DNA of 64,000 nucleotides from Jeotgalibacillus proteolyticus (GCF_002926065.1 NZ_PREZ01000004.1:62001-126000); one strand, 5' to 3'; shown: positions 24,984-32,950, counted from the stretch's first letter. Program-made: numbers and translations. Notes: generated by a model not told the origin, from the sequence alone.

Positions 24984-25183
24984 GTTATTGATCTCATTTC
25001 TCTTGCCAATTTAACAGCTTCCTTAATACTTTGAGGTGAAGTTGCTCTAGGATTGTCAATTCTTAATTGAGCACCAATTTCTCTTAATTCTAAAATTGAT
25101 TCAGACAACTGGTCTTTTTTAACTTCATTTACATTCTTTTCATAGTCTGCAACTGCTCCCACATTAGCATCTCCTTTTTTCAT
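24980..25183 (-). CDS. putative antitoxin partner of the PIN protein
   Basis: 67 residues, charged and helical (YEKNVNEVKKDQLSESILELREIGAQLR), ending in a short helix that could plug the toxin. ATG start behind GGAGGG. No clear DNA-binding fold is seen by eye. The assignment comes from the four-base overlap with the PIN gene and the separate terminator of the pair. Confidence 0.65.
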   Translation of the reverse strand: MKKGDANVGAVADYEKNVNEVKKDQLSESILELREIGAQLRIDNPRATSPQSIKEAVKLAREMRSIT

Positions 25184-25352
25184 ACAATCACCCTCCTCAA
25201 GAGTAGACTATATGCTGATTAGAAAAATTGTATCACAAAACAACATTTTATCTACACTTTTTAGAGAAGTATTCCACAAAAAAAGGAACTTTAATCATAC
25301 CAATGGGTTATAAAAATCGAAATTGTACAAGGCACGAAGTGACTTATTACGA

Positions 25353-25376
25353 TTGCGCTCATAAGCTAAAGCGCAA
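25353..25376 (-). other. 7-bp stem hairpin in the gene-free stretch between late regulator and toxin unit
   Basis: TTGCGCT and AGCGCAA flank a ten-base loop, without a following T tract. The stretch 25184-25404 carries no credible gene. It is downstream of the late regulator, where a late promoter or packaging site might lie. Nothing proves either. Confidence 0.3.
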
Positions 25377-25404
25377 CCTAACAGCCGTCCGACCTACCCA
25401 CATT

Positions 25405-25869
25405 TTACGAAGTTTTTTTCCATGATTGCAACTCCTGCAAGAAGTGGCATTTTTGGCACACCTCGTTAAGCATTTTGTTTTTCATCTCACCTATAGTGTT
25501 TCGATTCACACCCAAGTGCATGGCTATTGATCGGTAGCTCATACCTTCCATCATGCAATCCAAAATAACAGCGTATCGATCATCAAAGGTTTTCTCTACA
25601 AAATTAGCAATTGATTCAACTGCATTAACATGTTCATCGAACTTTTGAAACCTATTGTACAAGCGTAAATCCCTGGCATCCATAGCATCCATTTCAGCAG
25701 CGCTGCGGATGGACTGGCCTTTAGGCATTGCTGCTTCTAATCCGTACTGAGCGACACCCCAACTTTTATAAGACTCAGAGGAACCCCAAATTAGAGATGT
25801 GAGGCGGTCAGCTTCTTTTCTCATCCAGTGGTATTCGTATATGAACGTCTCAACTTGTTTTGTCTCCAC
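25405..25869 (-). CDS. ArpU-family late transcription regulator
   Basis: 154 residues. The C-terminal part is a sigma-region-4-like helix-turn-helix (YAVILDCMMEGMSYRSIAMHLGVNRNTIGEMKNKML), and the N-terminal half is helical. Related proteins (ArpU, RinA, PBSX Xpf) switch on late genes. Its place, just upstream of the toxin unit and terminases, is the same as that of xpf in PBSX. ATG start; the AGGGGG-type site overlaps the preceding gene's end. Confidence 0.83.
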   Translation of the reverse strand: METKQVETFIYEYHWMRKEADRLTSLIWGSSESYKSWGVAQYGLEAAMPKGQSIRSAAEMDAMDARDLRLYNRFQKFDEHVNAVESIANFVEKTFDDRYAVILDCMMEGMSYRSIAMHLGVNRNTIGEMKNKMLNEVCQKCHFLQELQSWKKTS

Positions 25870-25882
25870 AATAATTCCCCCT

Positions 25883-26086
25883 TCACCGTTGTATATAAGA
25901 GCCGCCGCGCTTTCTGCTATATGTAGGTCTATCTACGCCCATTAAATCTCGTAGATCACGGTCAGAAAGCTTCGGCTGTTTTGGTTTATTTATGGTTTTT
26001 GTTTTCTTCTTTTTCACCTTTGGAGGATTGAGCTCTCTATATTGGCGTTTCAATTCTTTTAATTTTTCGTTTGCAGTAACATCCAT
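25883..26086 (-). CDS. small basic phage protein
   Basis: 67 residues, very lysine/arginine-rich (KVKKKKTKTINKPKQPKL), ending with DRPTYSRKRGGSYIQR. It starts at ATG after GGAG. Probably binds nucleic acid through charge. It accompanies the late regulator gene immediately downstream. No family name known to me. Confidence 0.6.
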   Translation of the reverse strand: MDVTANEKLKELKRQYRELNPPKVKKKKTKTINKPKQPKLSDRDLRDLMGVDRPTYSRKRGGSYIQR

Positions 26087-26111
26087 AAGATCATCTCCTT
26101 TTTTTGCAAAT

Positions 26112-26161
26112 AAAAAGAGGACACAAACTAAGAGCTTTATTTGCTCTCAATTTGTGTCCTC
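26112..26161 (-). terminator. long-stem terminator closing the membrane-protein cassettes
   Basis: An 11-bp perfect stem (GAGGACACAAA / TTTGTGTCCTC) encloses a smaller AGAGC/GCTCT hairpin and is followed on the minus strand by Ts. It separates the cassette locus from the late-regulator genes. A partial copy of the outer arm (TGTGTCC...GCTGGGAGG) appears at about 26790-26814, after the other cassette. Confidence 0.8.
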
Positions 26162-26180
26162 CAGTTGGCTGGGGGGACTA

Positions 26181-26717
26181 TTAAACTTTATATTTAAGAT
26201 CTATGAGACTTTTCCTAATTTTTGAATATGATTCATCCATACCACTTTTAATTTTTTTTATACTCGTAATAAATTGCTTTTTTGGCTCTTCATTTTCGAA
26301 CCCTTGTGATGCTCTATCCAATAATAATGTACAAATATTATTAAAAAACCGGTAATTAGCAATTATTGAATTAGCATGGAGGAATATTTCTTTTTCAGTT
26401 ACAAACCTTTTTATATCAATTGTGTTAAACCTATGTTCCAGTCTAATTATTTCTTCACTGTAAGCTTTTACTATTCCAAAGTCGTTTTGATTTAAACCTT
26501 CGATTATTTCCTTGAGATAACTACTTAGGTCAGATAGACATGATTCTAAAATTTTGAACTCTTTGTAATTATCTATTCTCTCTTTATTTTTTTCTTTATC
26601 TCTAATATTTTTTAAATTCATTACATACACTCCAACAGCTACAATTCCAGAAAGTATTGAACCAACTAAGGCTCCTAAAAAGTTGGAGTCACTAAATAAA
26701 CCGCCAATGAAATTCAT
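26181..26717 (-). CDS. membrane-anchored helical protein (cassette B)
   Basis: 178 residues: a hydrophobic segment at about 10-33 (FLGALVGSILSGIVAVGVYVM) followed by a long charged, coiled-coil-like cytoplasmic part. The build recalls one-span superinfection-exclusion or defence proteins but no family is recognised. The gene is AT-rich, separately terminated, and lies between xtrA and the late regulator. Its 5' flank repeats the end of the xtrA gene, as does that of the neighbouring cassette. Confidence 0.68.
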   Translation of the reverse strand: MNFIGGLFSDSNFLGALVGSILSGIVAVGVYVMNLKNIRDKEKNKERIDNYKEFKILESCLSDLSSYLKEIIEGLNQNDFGIVKAYSEEIIRLEHRFNTIDIKRFVTEKEIFLHANSIIANYRFFNNICTLLLDRASQGFENEEPKKQFITSIKKIKSGMDESYSKIRKSLIDLKYKV

Positions 26718-26720
26718 ACC

Positions 26721-26743
26721 TAAAAATCTTCTCCTTCCTCAAA
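26721..26743. repeat. flank repeat of the cassette locus, copy 2
   Basis: 23 bases identical at 22 positions to 27538-27560, which is the last part of the xtrA coding sequence and its stop. In this copy the frame would still read FEEGEDF then a stop, preceded by an in-frame stop, so it is a gene-end remnant. It lies just upstream of cassette B. Confidence 0.75.
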
Positions 26744-26904
26744 TTGTACCCCGTTAACCTAAAATTTATGTGTAATATTTTTTGTCTTCTGTGTCCTTCA
26801 TTTGCTGGGAGGAGGTTTATTATGATTCAAAATAACATTGATTAATTACTTCATTTTCGAACTCAATTAAATTATGAATACAAAGCATTATTGCTCCTAT
26901 TAAA

Positions 26905-27510
26905 TCACTCTTCTCTATGTTCCTCCCCATGGAGATTGGGAGAAACTCCAAGTAACAATCTGTAATCGTAACTATCCTGTAGACTTTCAAATGCAGGGTG
27001 CTCATACCTGTAGATCCTCAAACTTTGTCTAATAAAAGTTCTTTCCTTTGATTTTAGTGTTTTTACAACTATATCTATTCTAGAGAATTCCCCAGATACC
27101 CTCATTATTTTCACTAAATAACTATCATGTGAGGCTAAATAATCAAAATTTAGTACAGATTTAATTTCTTTATACTCGATATATGAATGACTTACAGCAG
27201 TACCCTCAGAATCAAAAGTTGGTATTGTTTTATAAAATACAACAGAGTACTTCATTTTAATCTTTGTAGCAGGCAGGTCACTATTATTGAATAATTCAAC
27301 TGAAAGCATTTTTGGATCATGAGGAAGATTAGGAAAACCAACCATATCCTTTGTTTCTAAATATATTTCCCCTATATCTGCATTATGAAAGTTATCATTT
27401 GAAGGTTCTAAGGTTGGCTTTGCTGACAATTTTGGATTCATATCTTTTTTATATAAGGTGTAGACCATATAAGAAACAATTAACGTTAGAAGTGGGGCTA
27501 CAAAAGACAA
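26905..27510 (-). CDS. membrane-anchored protein with beta-rich cytoplasmic domain (cassette A)
   Basis: 201 residues: N-terminal membrane segment (about 3-20) followed by a predicted beta-sandwich-like part (LSVELFNNSDLPATKIKMKYSVVFYK, a pattern seen in CARDB-like domains). It has no lipobox. It lies directly after xtrA, before a second one-span gene with the same 5' flank. No family recognised; a host-interaction or exclusion role is an inference from its cassette setting. Confidence 0.66.
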   Translation of the reverse strand: MSFVAPLLTLIVSYMVYTLYKKDMNPKLSAKPTLEPSNDNFHNADIGEIYLETKDMVGFPNLPHDPKMLSVELFNNSDLPATKIKMKYSVVFYKTIPTFDSEGTAVSHSYIEYKEIKSVLNFDYLASHDSYLVKIMRVSGEFSRIDIVVKTLKSKERTFIRQSLRIYRYEHPAFESLQDSYDYRLLLGVSPNLHGEEHREE

Positions 27511-27536
27511 TAGCTCCCATGAAAGTATATCTAAAA

Positions 27537-27725
27537 TTAAAAATCCTCTCCTTCCTCAAACCTTACTCTTTTAACTTTCCCTTGATGAGTAATAATCCGC
27601 GCCTCTCCGTGCTCGTGCAACTTAATTAATTTTGCTTTTCCCCCATCAATTATCACAGCACATTTATCTAGTTCCATTATATCAATATTAAGGTAGCCTT
27701 TGCCATCAATCTTTAATTCTTCCAT
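27537..27725 (-). CDS. xtrA: XtrA/YqaO-family protein
   Basis: 62 residues from the ATG at 27725 (an in-frame ATG 21 bases earlier is possible). The sequence MEELKIDGKGYLNIDIMELD...VIIDGGKAKLIKLHEHGEARIITHQGKVKRV is typical of XtrA/YqaO, small proteins of PBSX and skin. In PBSX xtrA directly precedes the late regulator xpf; here the membrane-protein cassettes sit between them. Function of the family is not established. Confidence 0.72.
   Translation of the reverse strand: MEELKIDGKGYLNIDIMELDKCAVIIDGGKAKLIKLHEHGEARIITHQGKVKRVRFEEGEDF
27538..27560. repeat. flank repeat of the cassette locus, copy 1 (end of xtrA)
   Basis: 22 of 23 bases match 26721-26743. It contains the last codons of xtrA and precedes cassette A exactly as copy 2 precedes cassette B. 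Confidence 0.75.
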
Positions 27726-27807
27726 TCTCACACAAGATCCCCCCATGCTATAATAAAAGTGTCGAGTTTTTAAGAGAGCCGGGGAGTGATCCTTGGTTCT
27801 TTTTCGT

Positions 27808-28074
27808 TTAATTTAGGTATTTCCAACGATAGTCTTTAGCTTCTTCCCATAATCGTCCTTCAGGTACAAAGTTAAAGCCCCAAACCGAGAAAAATGTATC
27901 GTTATCCATCCGGAAATAAGAAACGGCCAAATCCCATTTGAAATGTCCTTTATGTTTGCCGTATTTTCGGCGATTCATATAGTTTGTTGCTATCCTCATG
28001 CGCTCTTTTTCAGCTTCACTAGGGCCGGTTGCCATATTAAAAAGATAGAAAGAGTTGTTATGCAATTTCACCAC
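27808..28074 (-). CDS. hypothetical phage protein
   Basis: 88 residues, aromatic-rich and basic (YMNRRKYGKHKGHFKWDLAVSYFRMDNDTFFSVWGFNF). The start is GTG, or a TTG nine bases in, with AGGAG upstream. It is part of the early/middle operon leading to xtrA. No family recognised. Confidence 0.6.
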   Translation of the reverse strand: MVKLHNNSFYLFNMATGPSEAEKERMRIATNYMNRRKYGKHKGHFKWDLAVSYFRMDNDTFFSVWGFNFVPEGRLWEEAKDYRWKYLN

Positions 28075-28120
28075 TCCTATGGATTATTTGGTTATCACGC
28101 TTTATATTCGAACGGTTTAA

Positions 28121-28564
28121 CTAAAATGGTGCCAATCTTTCTAATTCTGGCGTTAAATTTTTTATACAATCTTTCATAGTATGGCTGACATATTCTCCGT
28201 TTTTGTAGTTTGTGTAACGTGCAATTACTTCTTCAGGTGAGTAAGTGTATCGTCTTAATTGGATGAATTTTTTCACCTTCTCATATGGCATTATTTCATT
28301 TTCAAATGAGCGTACTTGTTCTCTTTTTTCAAATTGCGTGATGCAAGCCGATTCAACCAATTCAATATCTTCATGTTCATCTAAAGCGATAACAGCATGA
28401 TGAGGAACAACCTTATATTCTTTACCGCATTCAGTACATTTGGGATCATCAAATTCATACATCCCGTTGACCGTTGGTGGGTTCTTATAATCAAAATCAG
28501 CATTCTCAAAAACAATAAAACCTTTACAATCAATCACATTACATTTGTGTGCTTCTACTGACAT
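28121..28564 (-). CDS. zinc-ribbon hypothetical protein
   Basis: 147 residues. CNVIDC near residue 8 and CTECG near 43 form a likely zinc ribbon; the rest is helical. ATG behind GGAGGAG. It lies after the DNA methyltransferase gene. Function unknown. Confidence 0.62.
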   Translation of the reverse strand: MSVEAHKCNVIDCKGFIVFENADFDYKNPPTVNGMYEFDDPKCTECGKEYKVVPHHAVIALDEHEDIELVESACITQFEKREQVRSFENEIMPYEKVKKFIQLRRYTYSPEEVIARYTNYKNGEYVSHTMKDCIKNLTPELERLAPF

Positions 28565-28597
28565 TCTTCTCTCCTCCTATATGGTTCAACAGCGCGG

Positions 28598-29965
28598 TTA
28601 CTGCGCCACATTTCGATACTTATTCTCGTGAACTGCAGCACACATATTCGGTAAATTTGCTCTTACTAAAGCTTCTGCGAAGGGTGGTGGTACTGAGTTA
28701 CCGCACCTGGCTACCTGAGCTGACTTTGGGTAACGCTTCCCTTTATAATCCTTATCGATAATGTACTGCTGCGGAAAACCTTGAGCTTTAAATAATTCAT
28801 GTGGTTGAAGCATCCTCATACCGATATCTGTTATTTGATATTCTTCTCCTTTTACAGTGACAAGCCCGAATTTATTTCCACCGGATGTTATCGTGTGCAA
28901 AGGTTCATTCAATCCATGCCCAATATTGGTGCCGTAATATTTCATCATGAAGGCTGTAACTAACCCAAAACGATCCTTAGTAGGTATAGTGTGAATGGGC
29001 TCCTGTACATCCTGACCAATACCTTGACCGTAATATTTAGTGAGAAATGCAGTTACTAACCCGAACCGATTCGCTGTAGGTATTGTTGCTAATGGATCGG
29101 CCGGTGATGATGCTCTTGTTTCAGCCCCCTGGTGGGTATAGTAATGTTGAATGAGGTGAGCATGATCATTTACGATATAAGGTTCATTAGCTTCGATTAC
29201 AAACTTCTTTATCCCTCTGCCGATTCTCAGCAAAGTGTTTTCCTTTAATGGAGTAGATCGAGTGAAAATACTTGGTGCTGGGAGCGACCAATCAATTACT
29301 TCTGCTGCTGTTCTGTATGGCTTCTTTAATCCAAGCTGAACGTTTACTTCTCCAGGATCACCATGAGTAGCTTCAGGCCATGTAATAGGCTGCCCATCAC
29401 ATCTAGCAATCATAAAGAATCGTTGTCTAGTTGTAGGAGCTCCGTAATCACATGCTTTTAGAGTTCTGAAATCCACTTTATAACCATGCCTTTCAAAAGC
29501 TCTTACAAATGATCGAAATGTTTTGCCCTTCTGCCCCGGATCCGGCCGTCCATCTTTTAGAGGACCCCAATCTTGAAACTCTTCTACATTTTCCAAGATG
29601 ATAACCCGGGGTCGAACAGTAGCAGCCCATCTGACCCCGATCCACGCAAGGCCTCTTATTGTCTTTTCTACCGGCTTACCACCTTTTGCTTTAGAAAAGT
29701 GTTTGCAGTCAGGAGAGAGCCAGCACAGCCCCACTTTCCGGCCGTTTACTACTTCTTTCGGATCTACATCCCAGACACTCTCACAATAGTGTTCAGTTTC
29801 CGGATGGTTCGCCTTATGCATTGCGATAGCTGCAGGATCGTGATTGATAGCAATATCAACCGACAACCCTGTAGCAAGCTCTATACCAGTAGAAGCTCCA
29901 CCACCTCCGGCAAAGTTATCTACTATAATTTCTCTAAATAGATCCAACTGCTTTTTATTCTTCAA
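28598..29965 (-). CDS. DNA (cytosine-5-)-methyltransferase
   Basis: 455 residues. The ordered C5-MTase motifs are present: VDNFAGGGGASTGIE (SAM binding), a catalytic Cys in SPDCKHFS (instead of the usual PPCQ), ENVEEF, RQRFF, and GNSVPP at the end. The target-recognition region contains three ~40-residue repeats with FGLVTAF(L/M)xKYYG and EPxHTI. No restriction enzyme gene is near, so it probably protects phage DNA from host restriction. TTG start with GAGGTGAGG upstream. Confidence 0.9.
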   Translation of the reverse strand: MKNKKQLDLFREIIVDNFAGGGGASTGIELATGLSVDIAINHDPAAIAMHKANHPETEHYCESVWDVDPKEVVNGRKVGLCWLSPDCKHFSKAKGGKPVEKTIRGLAWIGVRWAATVRPRVIILENVEEFQDWGPLKDGRPDPGQKGKTFRSFVRAFERHGYKVDFRTLKACDYGAPTTRQRFFMIARCDGQPITWPEATHGDPGEVNVQLGLKKPYRTAAEVIDWSLPAPSIFTRSTPLKENTLLRIGRGIKKFVIEANEPYIVNDHAHLIQHYYTHQGAETRASSPADPLATIPTANRFGLVTAFLTKYYGQGIGQDVQEPIHTIPTKDRFGLVTAFMMKYYGTNIGHGLNEPLHTITSGGNKFGLVTVKGEEYQITDIGMRMLQPHELFKAQGFPQQYIIDKDYKGKRYPKSAQVARCGNSVPPPFAEALVRANLPNMCAAVHENKYRNVAQ

Positions 29966-29969
29966 TTCC

Positions 29970-30143
29970 TCACCTCTTAAACTCGTAACGCCCAGGGTCC
30001 CCGATCAGGACCCGGCGCTTTTGTGTATACCGATTCAATTTCTTAATGGTTTGCTTATTAATCCCTTCCTCAAAAATCTGAATGACCACCAATGGCTCGT
30101 AATCAATCGATGCAGCCTTATGCTCTACCACATGCCGACACAT
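29970..30143 (-). CDS. small hypothetical protein
   Basis: 57 residues from the ATG at 30143 (AAGGGG eight bases upstream). It starts with CRHVVEH and is basic towards the end, with KRRVLIGDPGRYEFKR. It lies between a nuclease-like gene and the methyltransferase, with almost no spacing. Function unknown. Confidence 0.58.
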   Translation of the reverse strand: MCRHVVEHKAASIDYEPLVVIQIFEEGINKQTIKKLNRYTQKRRVLIGDPGRYEFKR

Positions 30144-30148
30144 CAGCT

Positions 30149-30574
30149 TCACCCCTTCTTTGCTCTTGCCTTCCTTCCTTTGGCTTTGAGCTTCTTAAAT
30201 TCTTCAAACTCAATAAACTGGCTAAGCTCTTGCACCCAAATAAGAACCGTGAATTTGTGAGGAAATTTTCGATCAAATAATTTTCTTTTAACTTTAAATG
30301 TTTCTGTTATAGTCGCTGTTGTTTTCACATCCACTACCTCAATTGACCCATCATTATGATGAATCTCAAAGTCTGCACTGTAATCAATGCGCCTATGCTT
30401 TATGCCGTCTTTCTCAAACGCTTCCTGCAGCAAGTACGGCGGCTGGATCCGGAAGAAGTTAATTTCCTTGTGCTCTTGCAACCAAAGCAGCTGCTTGTAA
30501 TACTTTGCCTCAGCGATGGAATCAAATTTGTGATCATCCACCTTTACTTTTTTATTGCCGTATTTACTTCTCAT
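30149..30574 (-). CDS. DUF1064 family, PD-(D/E)XK nuclease-like
   Basis: 141 residues starting MRSKYGNKKV. The core shows the nuclease pattern: E in SIAEAKYY, D in RIDYSADFEI, and D-x-K in VVDVKTT (about 80-86). The C-terminus is basic. DUF1064 proteins occur in replication regions of Gram-positive phages and are thought to be endonucleases, perhaps branch-specific. The start is the ATG overlapping the preceding gene. Confidence 0.78.
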   Translation of the reverse strand: MRSKYGNKKVKVDDHKFDSIAEAKYYKQLLWLQEHKEINFFRIQPPYLLQEAFEKDGIKHRRIDYSADFEIHHNDGSIEVVDVKTTATITETFKVKRKLFDRKFPHKFTVLIWVQELSQFIEFEEFKKLKAKGRKARAKKG

Positions 30575-30716
30575 CCTCAAAACTCAACTCCATTTTCAAC
30601 TGATCTTCATCTGCTTTGTCTTTTAGCTTCTCGAGCTTTCTTGCACATACAGGACCGATCCCTTTTGCAATGCTTTTTTCATCTTTTAATTCGCGGCCAC
30701 ATACTGGACAGTTCAT
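30564..30716 (-). CDS. DUF6011-like treble-clef/zinc protein
   Basis: 50 residues: NCPVCGRELKDEKSIAKGIGPVC, with a CxxC pair and the SxxxGxGPxC motif that marks this small zinc-binding family. ATG 30716 behind GGAGAGG. It overlaps the next gene. Role unknown, probably binds nucleic acid. Confidence 0.68.
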   Translation of the reverse strand: MNCPVCGRELKDEKSIAKGIGPVCARKLEKLKDKADEDQLKMELSFEDEK

Positions 30717-30895
30717 GAAACCTCTCCTTTCCTTGGATAGACCATCAAGCAAGCTACACCGTTCCCGTGAGGTTTAATATCACTTTTCACTATCCAACCT
30801 CGCTCCTGGTGCCGTGTGATTAGCTTCTTTACGGTTGCTTCTGATAAACCGAAAACCACTTTCTTTAATTGGCGGTTAGGCATTCCCCAGGTCAT
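30713..30895 (-). CDS. small winged-helix-like hypothetical protein
   Basis: 60 residues from the ATG behind GAGGAG. FGLSEATVKKLITRHQERGWIVKSDIKPHG looks like a helix-turn-helix followed by a wing. It overlaps the zinc-protein gene by four bases. Possibly a regulator; no named family. Confidence 0.58.
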   Translation of the reverse strand: MTWGMPNRQLKKVVFGLSEATVKKLITRHQERGWIVKSDIKPHGNGVACLMVYPRKGEVS

Positions 30896-30933
30896 GGTTT
30901 CACTCCTCACACATTTTATTGAGTTTCTTTTCT

Positions 30934-31281
30934 CTAACGAATGATTTTCCTCACTTGGTATCGCGGCTTGTTTAGATGTACTTGACTGGCGATCCTCGTA
31001 TCTTTCGGAATGTGCCAGGTTGCTCTTATGTGTTCGTTTTTGAATCTCTTTTCGTGAAGTTCGGCATAATGTAATACGTCAGCAGCAACCCCTTGCATTC
31101 CTCTAAATGCATCCAGGATCGTGTCGATTATATTGCGAAAGACCACTACTACAGACTCAGTAAACTCTTTCATTCTTTCTATGAACCTTTCTATAAGAGC
31201 TTTTGCATGGTCGATATGCGTTATTTCTTCTAGCGTATCTGCTCGATAGATTATTCCACTTTGACCAATTACTAGCTTCAT
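30934..31281 (-). CDS. hypothetical phage protein
   Basis: 115 residues, helical, amphipathic in the middle (FIERMKEFTESVVVVFRNIIDTILDAFRGM), basic C-terminus. Start overlaps the stop of the upstream gene. No family recognised. Confidence 0.6.
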   Translation of the reverse strand: MKLVIGQSGIIYRADTLEEITHIDHAKALIERFIERMKEFTESVVVVFRNIIDTILDAFRGMQGVAADVLHYAELHEKRFKNEHIRATWHIPKDTRIASQVHLNKPRYQVRKIIR

Positions 31282-31466
31282 TCAATCAACCCCCAAACTA
31301 GCAAACTTATAAATATCAACGCCTGAACCGTAAAGGTGATCTTGTAGTGTTTGACCATCAAGTCCCACATTCTGGTGAATCTTTTAACTATGAGATCGTC
31401 GATTGACATGTAAACCCAATGCACAACTTTATATACAATCTTCAGTCGTGGTCTGTTGGTCCTCAT
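31278..31466 (-). CDS. small membrane protein
   Basis: 62 residues with a single C-terminal hydrophobic helix (FTVQALIFISLLVWGLI) and a basic N-terminal part. ATG 31466 behind GGAAGAGG. It overlaps both neighbours by four bases, so it is part of a tight operon. Function unknown. Confidence 0.58.
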   Translation of the reverse strand: MRTNRPRLKIVYKVVHWVYMSIDDLIVKRFTRMWDLMVKHYKITFTVQALIFISLLVWGLIE

Positions 31467-31678
31467 GTAGTTACCTCTTCCAAAGGAGTACATTTACCGA
31501 TAACCTTCACGTTCTTACCTAGTATCCCTACGCTATGAATGCTCTTTACAATGAATGGGCTGCCATCAATCATGATTCGCTTACCCTTCTTCACTTCGAC
31601 TGCATGACCAATCTTATACTGCATCATAAAGGCTATACTCTTAGGCGTTTCCTTCCCTCGCTTGTAATTGTAAGGCAT
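31463..31678 (-). CDS. small hypothetical protein
   Basis: 71 residues, basic, beta-rich (MIDGSPFIVKSIHSVGILGKNVKVIGKC). The ATG at 31678 lies nine bases after GGAGG. Overlaps the MazG-like gene before it. No family recognised. Confidence 0.58.
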   Translation of the reverse strand: MPYNYKRGKETPKSIAFMMQYKIGHAVEVKKGKRIMIDGSPFIVKSIHSVGILGKNVKVIGKCTPLEEVTT

Positions 31679-32075
31679 CCTCATAGACCTCCTTTTGTCT
31701 CTGAATCTCCTGCTCTAGCAAAGGCTCAGGACGTACAAAGCTTGGCGGCTTGATGATCTTACCACCGTTATTCACATCGAATCTTGGTTTGCCATCTTCC
31801 CAAAGCTTGCTCATATTCGCCTCATGCACGATATTGAACAATTCTTCCGGTCTTACTCCCATTTCCACAAGTGTTCCGATTGCCAGGTATAGCAGATCAA
31901 TGATCCCGTCTACCTGATCGACCAGCTTATCTGACATAGCGAATTCATTTAGTTCCTCTCGCATGAATCCGTATCGTTCTGCAACCCTCTCTGGCAGTAA
32001 TGCTGTTGGTTGATCTGCAACCGGCTGCTGCATGATTTCTTGGAATTCTTTCACTTTATTGAATGATTGGTTCAT
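31641..32075 (-). CDS. MazG-like nucleotide pyrophosphohydrolase
   Basis: 144 residues from ATG 32075. The helical NTP-pyrophosphatase signature is present: EELNEF (ExxE) followed about 15 residues later by DQVDGIIDLLY (ExxD-type second acidic pair). Such enzymes hydrolyse (d)NTPs to monophosphates and are common in phage replication regions, where they clean or adjust nucleotide pools. A poorly conserved C-terminal extension follows. Confidence 0.78.
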   Translation of the reverse strand: MNQSFNKVKEFQEIMQQPVADQPTALLPERVAERYGFMREELNEFAMSDKLVDQVDGIIDLLYLAIGTLVEMGVRPEELFNIVHEANMSKLWEDGKPRFDVNNGGKIIKPPSFVRPEPLLEQEIQRQKEVYEDALQLQAREGNA

Positions 32076-32620
32076 CAAGCCCACCACCTTGCACCGAATT
32101 TTTCTCTAACTTCGTGCTGTAATTCTCTGTATTGTCGCCTGTACTCCTGCATTGTTTTTTCTGCATGATTAATCCTTCTATTCATAGCATCGATTATTCT
32201 AGGATTATCAGCTTTATATATTTTTTGTGATTCCCTTGCCAATGACCTGATCAATGAATTTTTTAATACTTCTTCATCGATTATTAATTCCTGTTTCTTA
32301 GCTCTTTTTTTGCAAAAACCATTAATATAAACGCCTATATGTTTAGGTATCTCGCTTTCTACTTTTTCAAAGAGCTCTTGTGGCATGACGTAATAGTTAT
32401 AATGTCCACAAAACGTATTTTTGGCTTTGCTTCTAAAGTCAGAAACAGAAACCTTAATTTCGTAGCATCGCCAGATACCTTTAGTGTCATAAGTCAGAAA
32501 ATCGACTCGCTCAGAACCAAACCAACCGATTGTCACTTCGAAGCAGCCAAAAACACCTTGCTTATTTGTTGCAGAAAATATGTTTCTTTCTAGTTCTAAG
32601 GTCAAATCGGTTTTAGCCAT
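32075..32620 (-). CDS. MmcB-like PD-(D/E)XK nuclease-fold protein
   Basis: 181 residues. RVDFLTYD...GIWRCYEIKVSVSDFR (D then E-x-K) followed by NYYVMP matches MmcB-like DNA repair proteins of the PD-(D/E)XK fold. The C-terminal third is a basic coiled coil. It probably acts on DNA during replication or repair; substrate unknown. It overlaps the MazG-like start by one base. Confidence 0.72.
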   Translation of the reverse strand: MAKTDLTLELERNIFSATNKQGVFGCFEVTIGWFGSERVDFLTYDTKGIWRCYEIKVSVSDFRSKAKNTFCGHYNYYVMPQELFEKVESEIPKHIGVYINGFCKKRAKKQELIIDEEVLKNSLIRSLARESQKIYKADNPRIIDAMNRRINHAEKTMQEYRRQYRELQHEVREKFGARWWA

Positions 32621-32623
32621 CCC

Positions 32624-32935
32624 TCAACCCTCAACCCCTTTAATTTTGTTTAACCAAGCCGTATCATCCATCCGAAAAGCAATGACTTTGCATATTGCCT
32701 GAAATTCTTCTTCCTGTTCTTTACTGCTAATAGGTTTGCGGTGGATATAATGATCTTCTTTAACCGGCACTAAATCGTGAGGCTTAGTGTAAGAGTGGTA
32801 GTATTCCTTTTTACGAGAATCATAGAAATGAACGACATACCCTTTAATGTTTTTACCTTGAGTAACTGTTCCCATGACTATTCCGAAGTGTCGATTTTCA
32901 TTGTTCTGTACACTCATGCCAACATGAAAGTTCAT
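32624..32935 (-). CDS. hypothetical phage protein
   Basis: 103 residues starting MNFHVGMSVQNNENRHFGIV, with a GAGGTGG ribosome site. The N-terminal half looks like a small beta barrel (KOW/SH3-like), the second half is charged. No family recognised. Confidence 0.6.
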   Translation of the reverse strand: MNFHVGMSVQNNENRHFGIVMGTVTQGKNIKGYVVHFYDSRKKEYYHSYTKPHDLVPVKEDHYIHRKPISSKEQEEEFQAICKVIAFRMDDTAWLNKIKGVEG

Positions 32936-32950
32936 CGATACCACCTCTTT

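Noticed and set aside
26820-26927. Short minus-strand frame (36 codons) after cassette A
   Set aside because: It overlaps the end of the 201-residue gene in another frame. An AGGAG precedes an internal ATG at 26885, but the 22-residue product has no supporting feature; possibly a degraded gene end.
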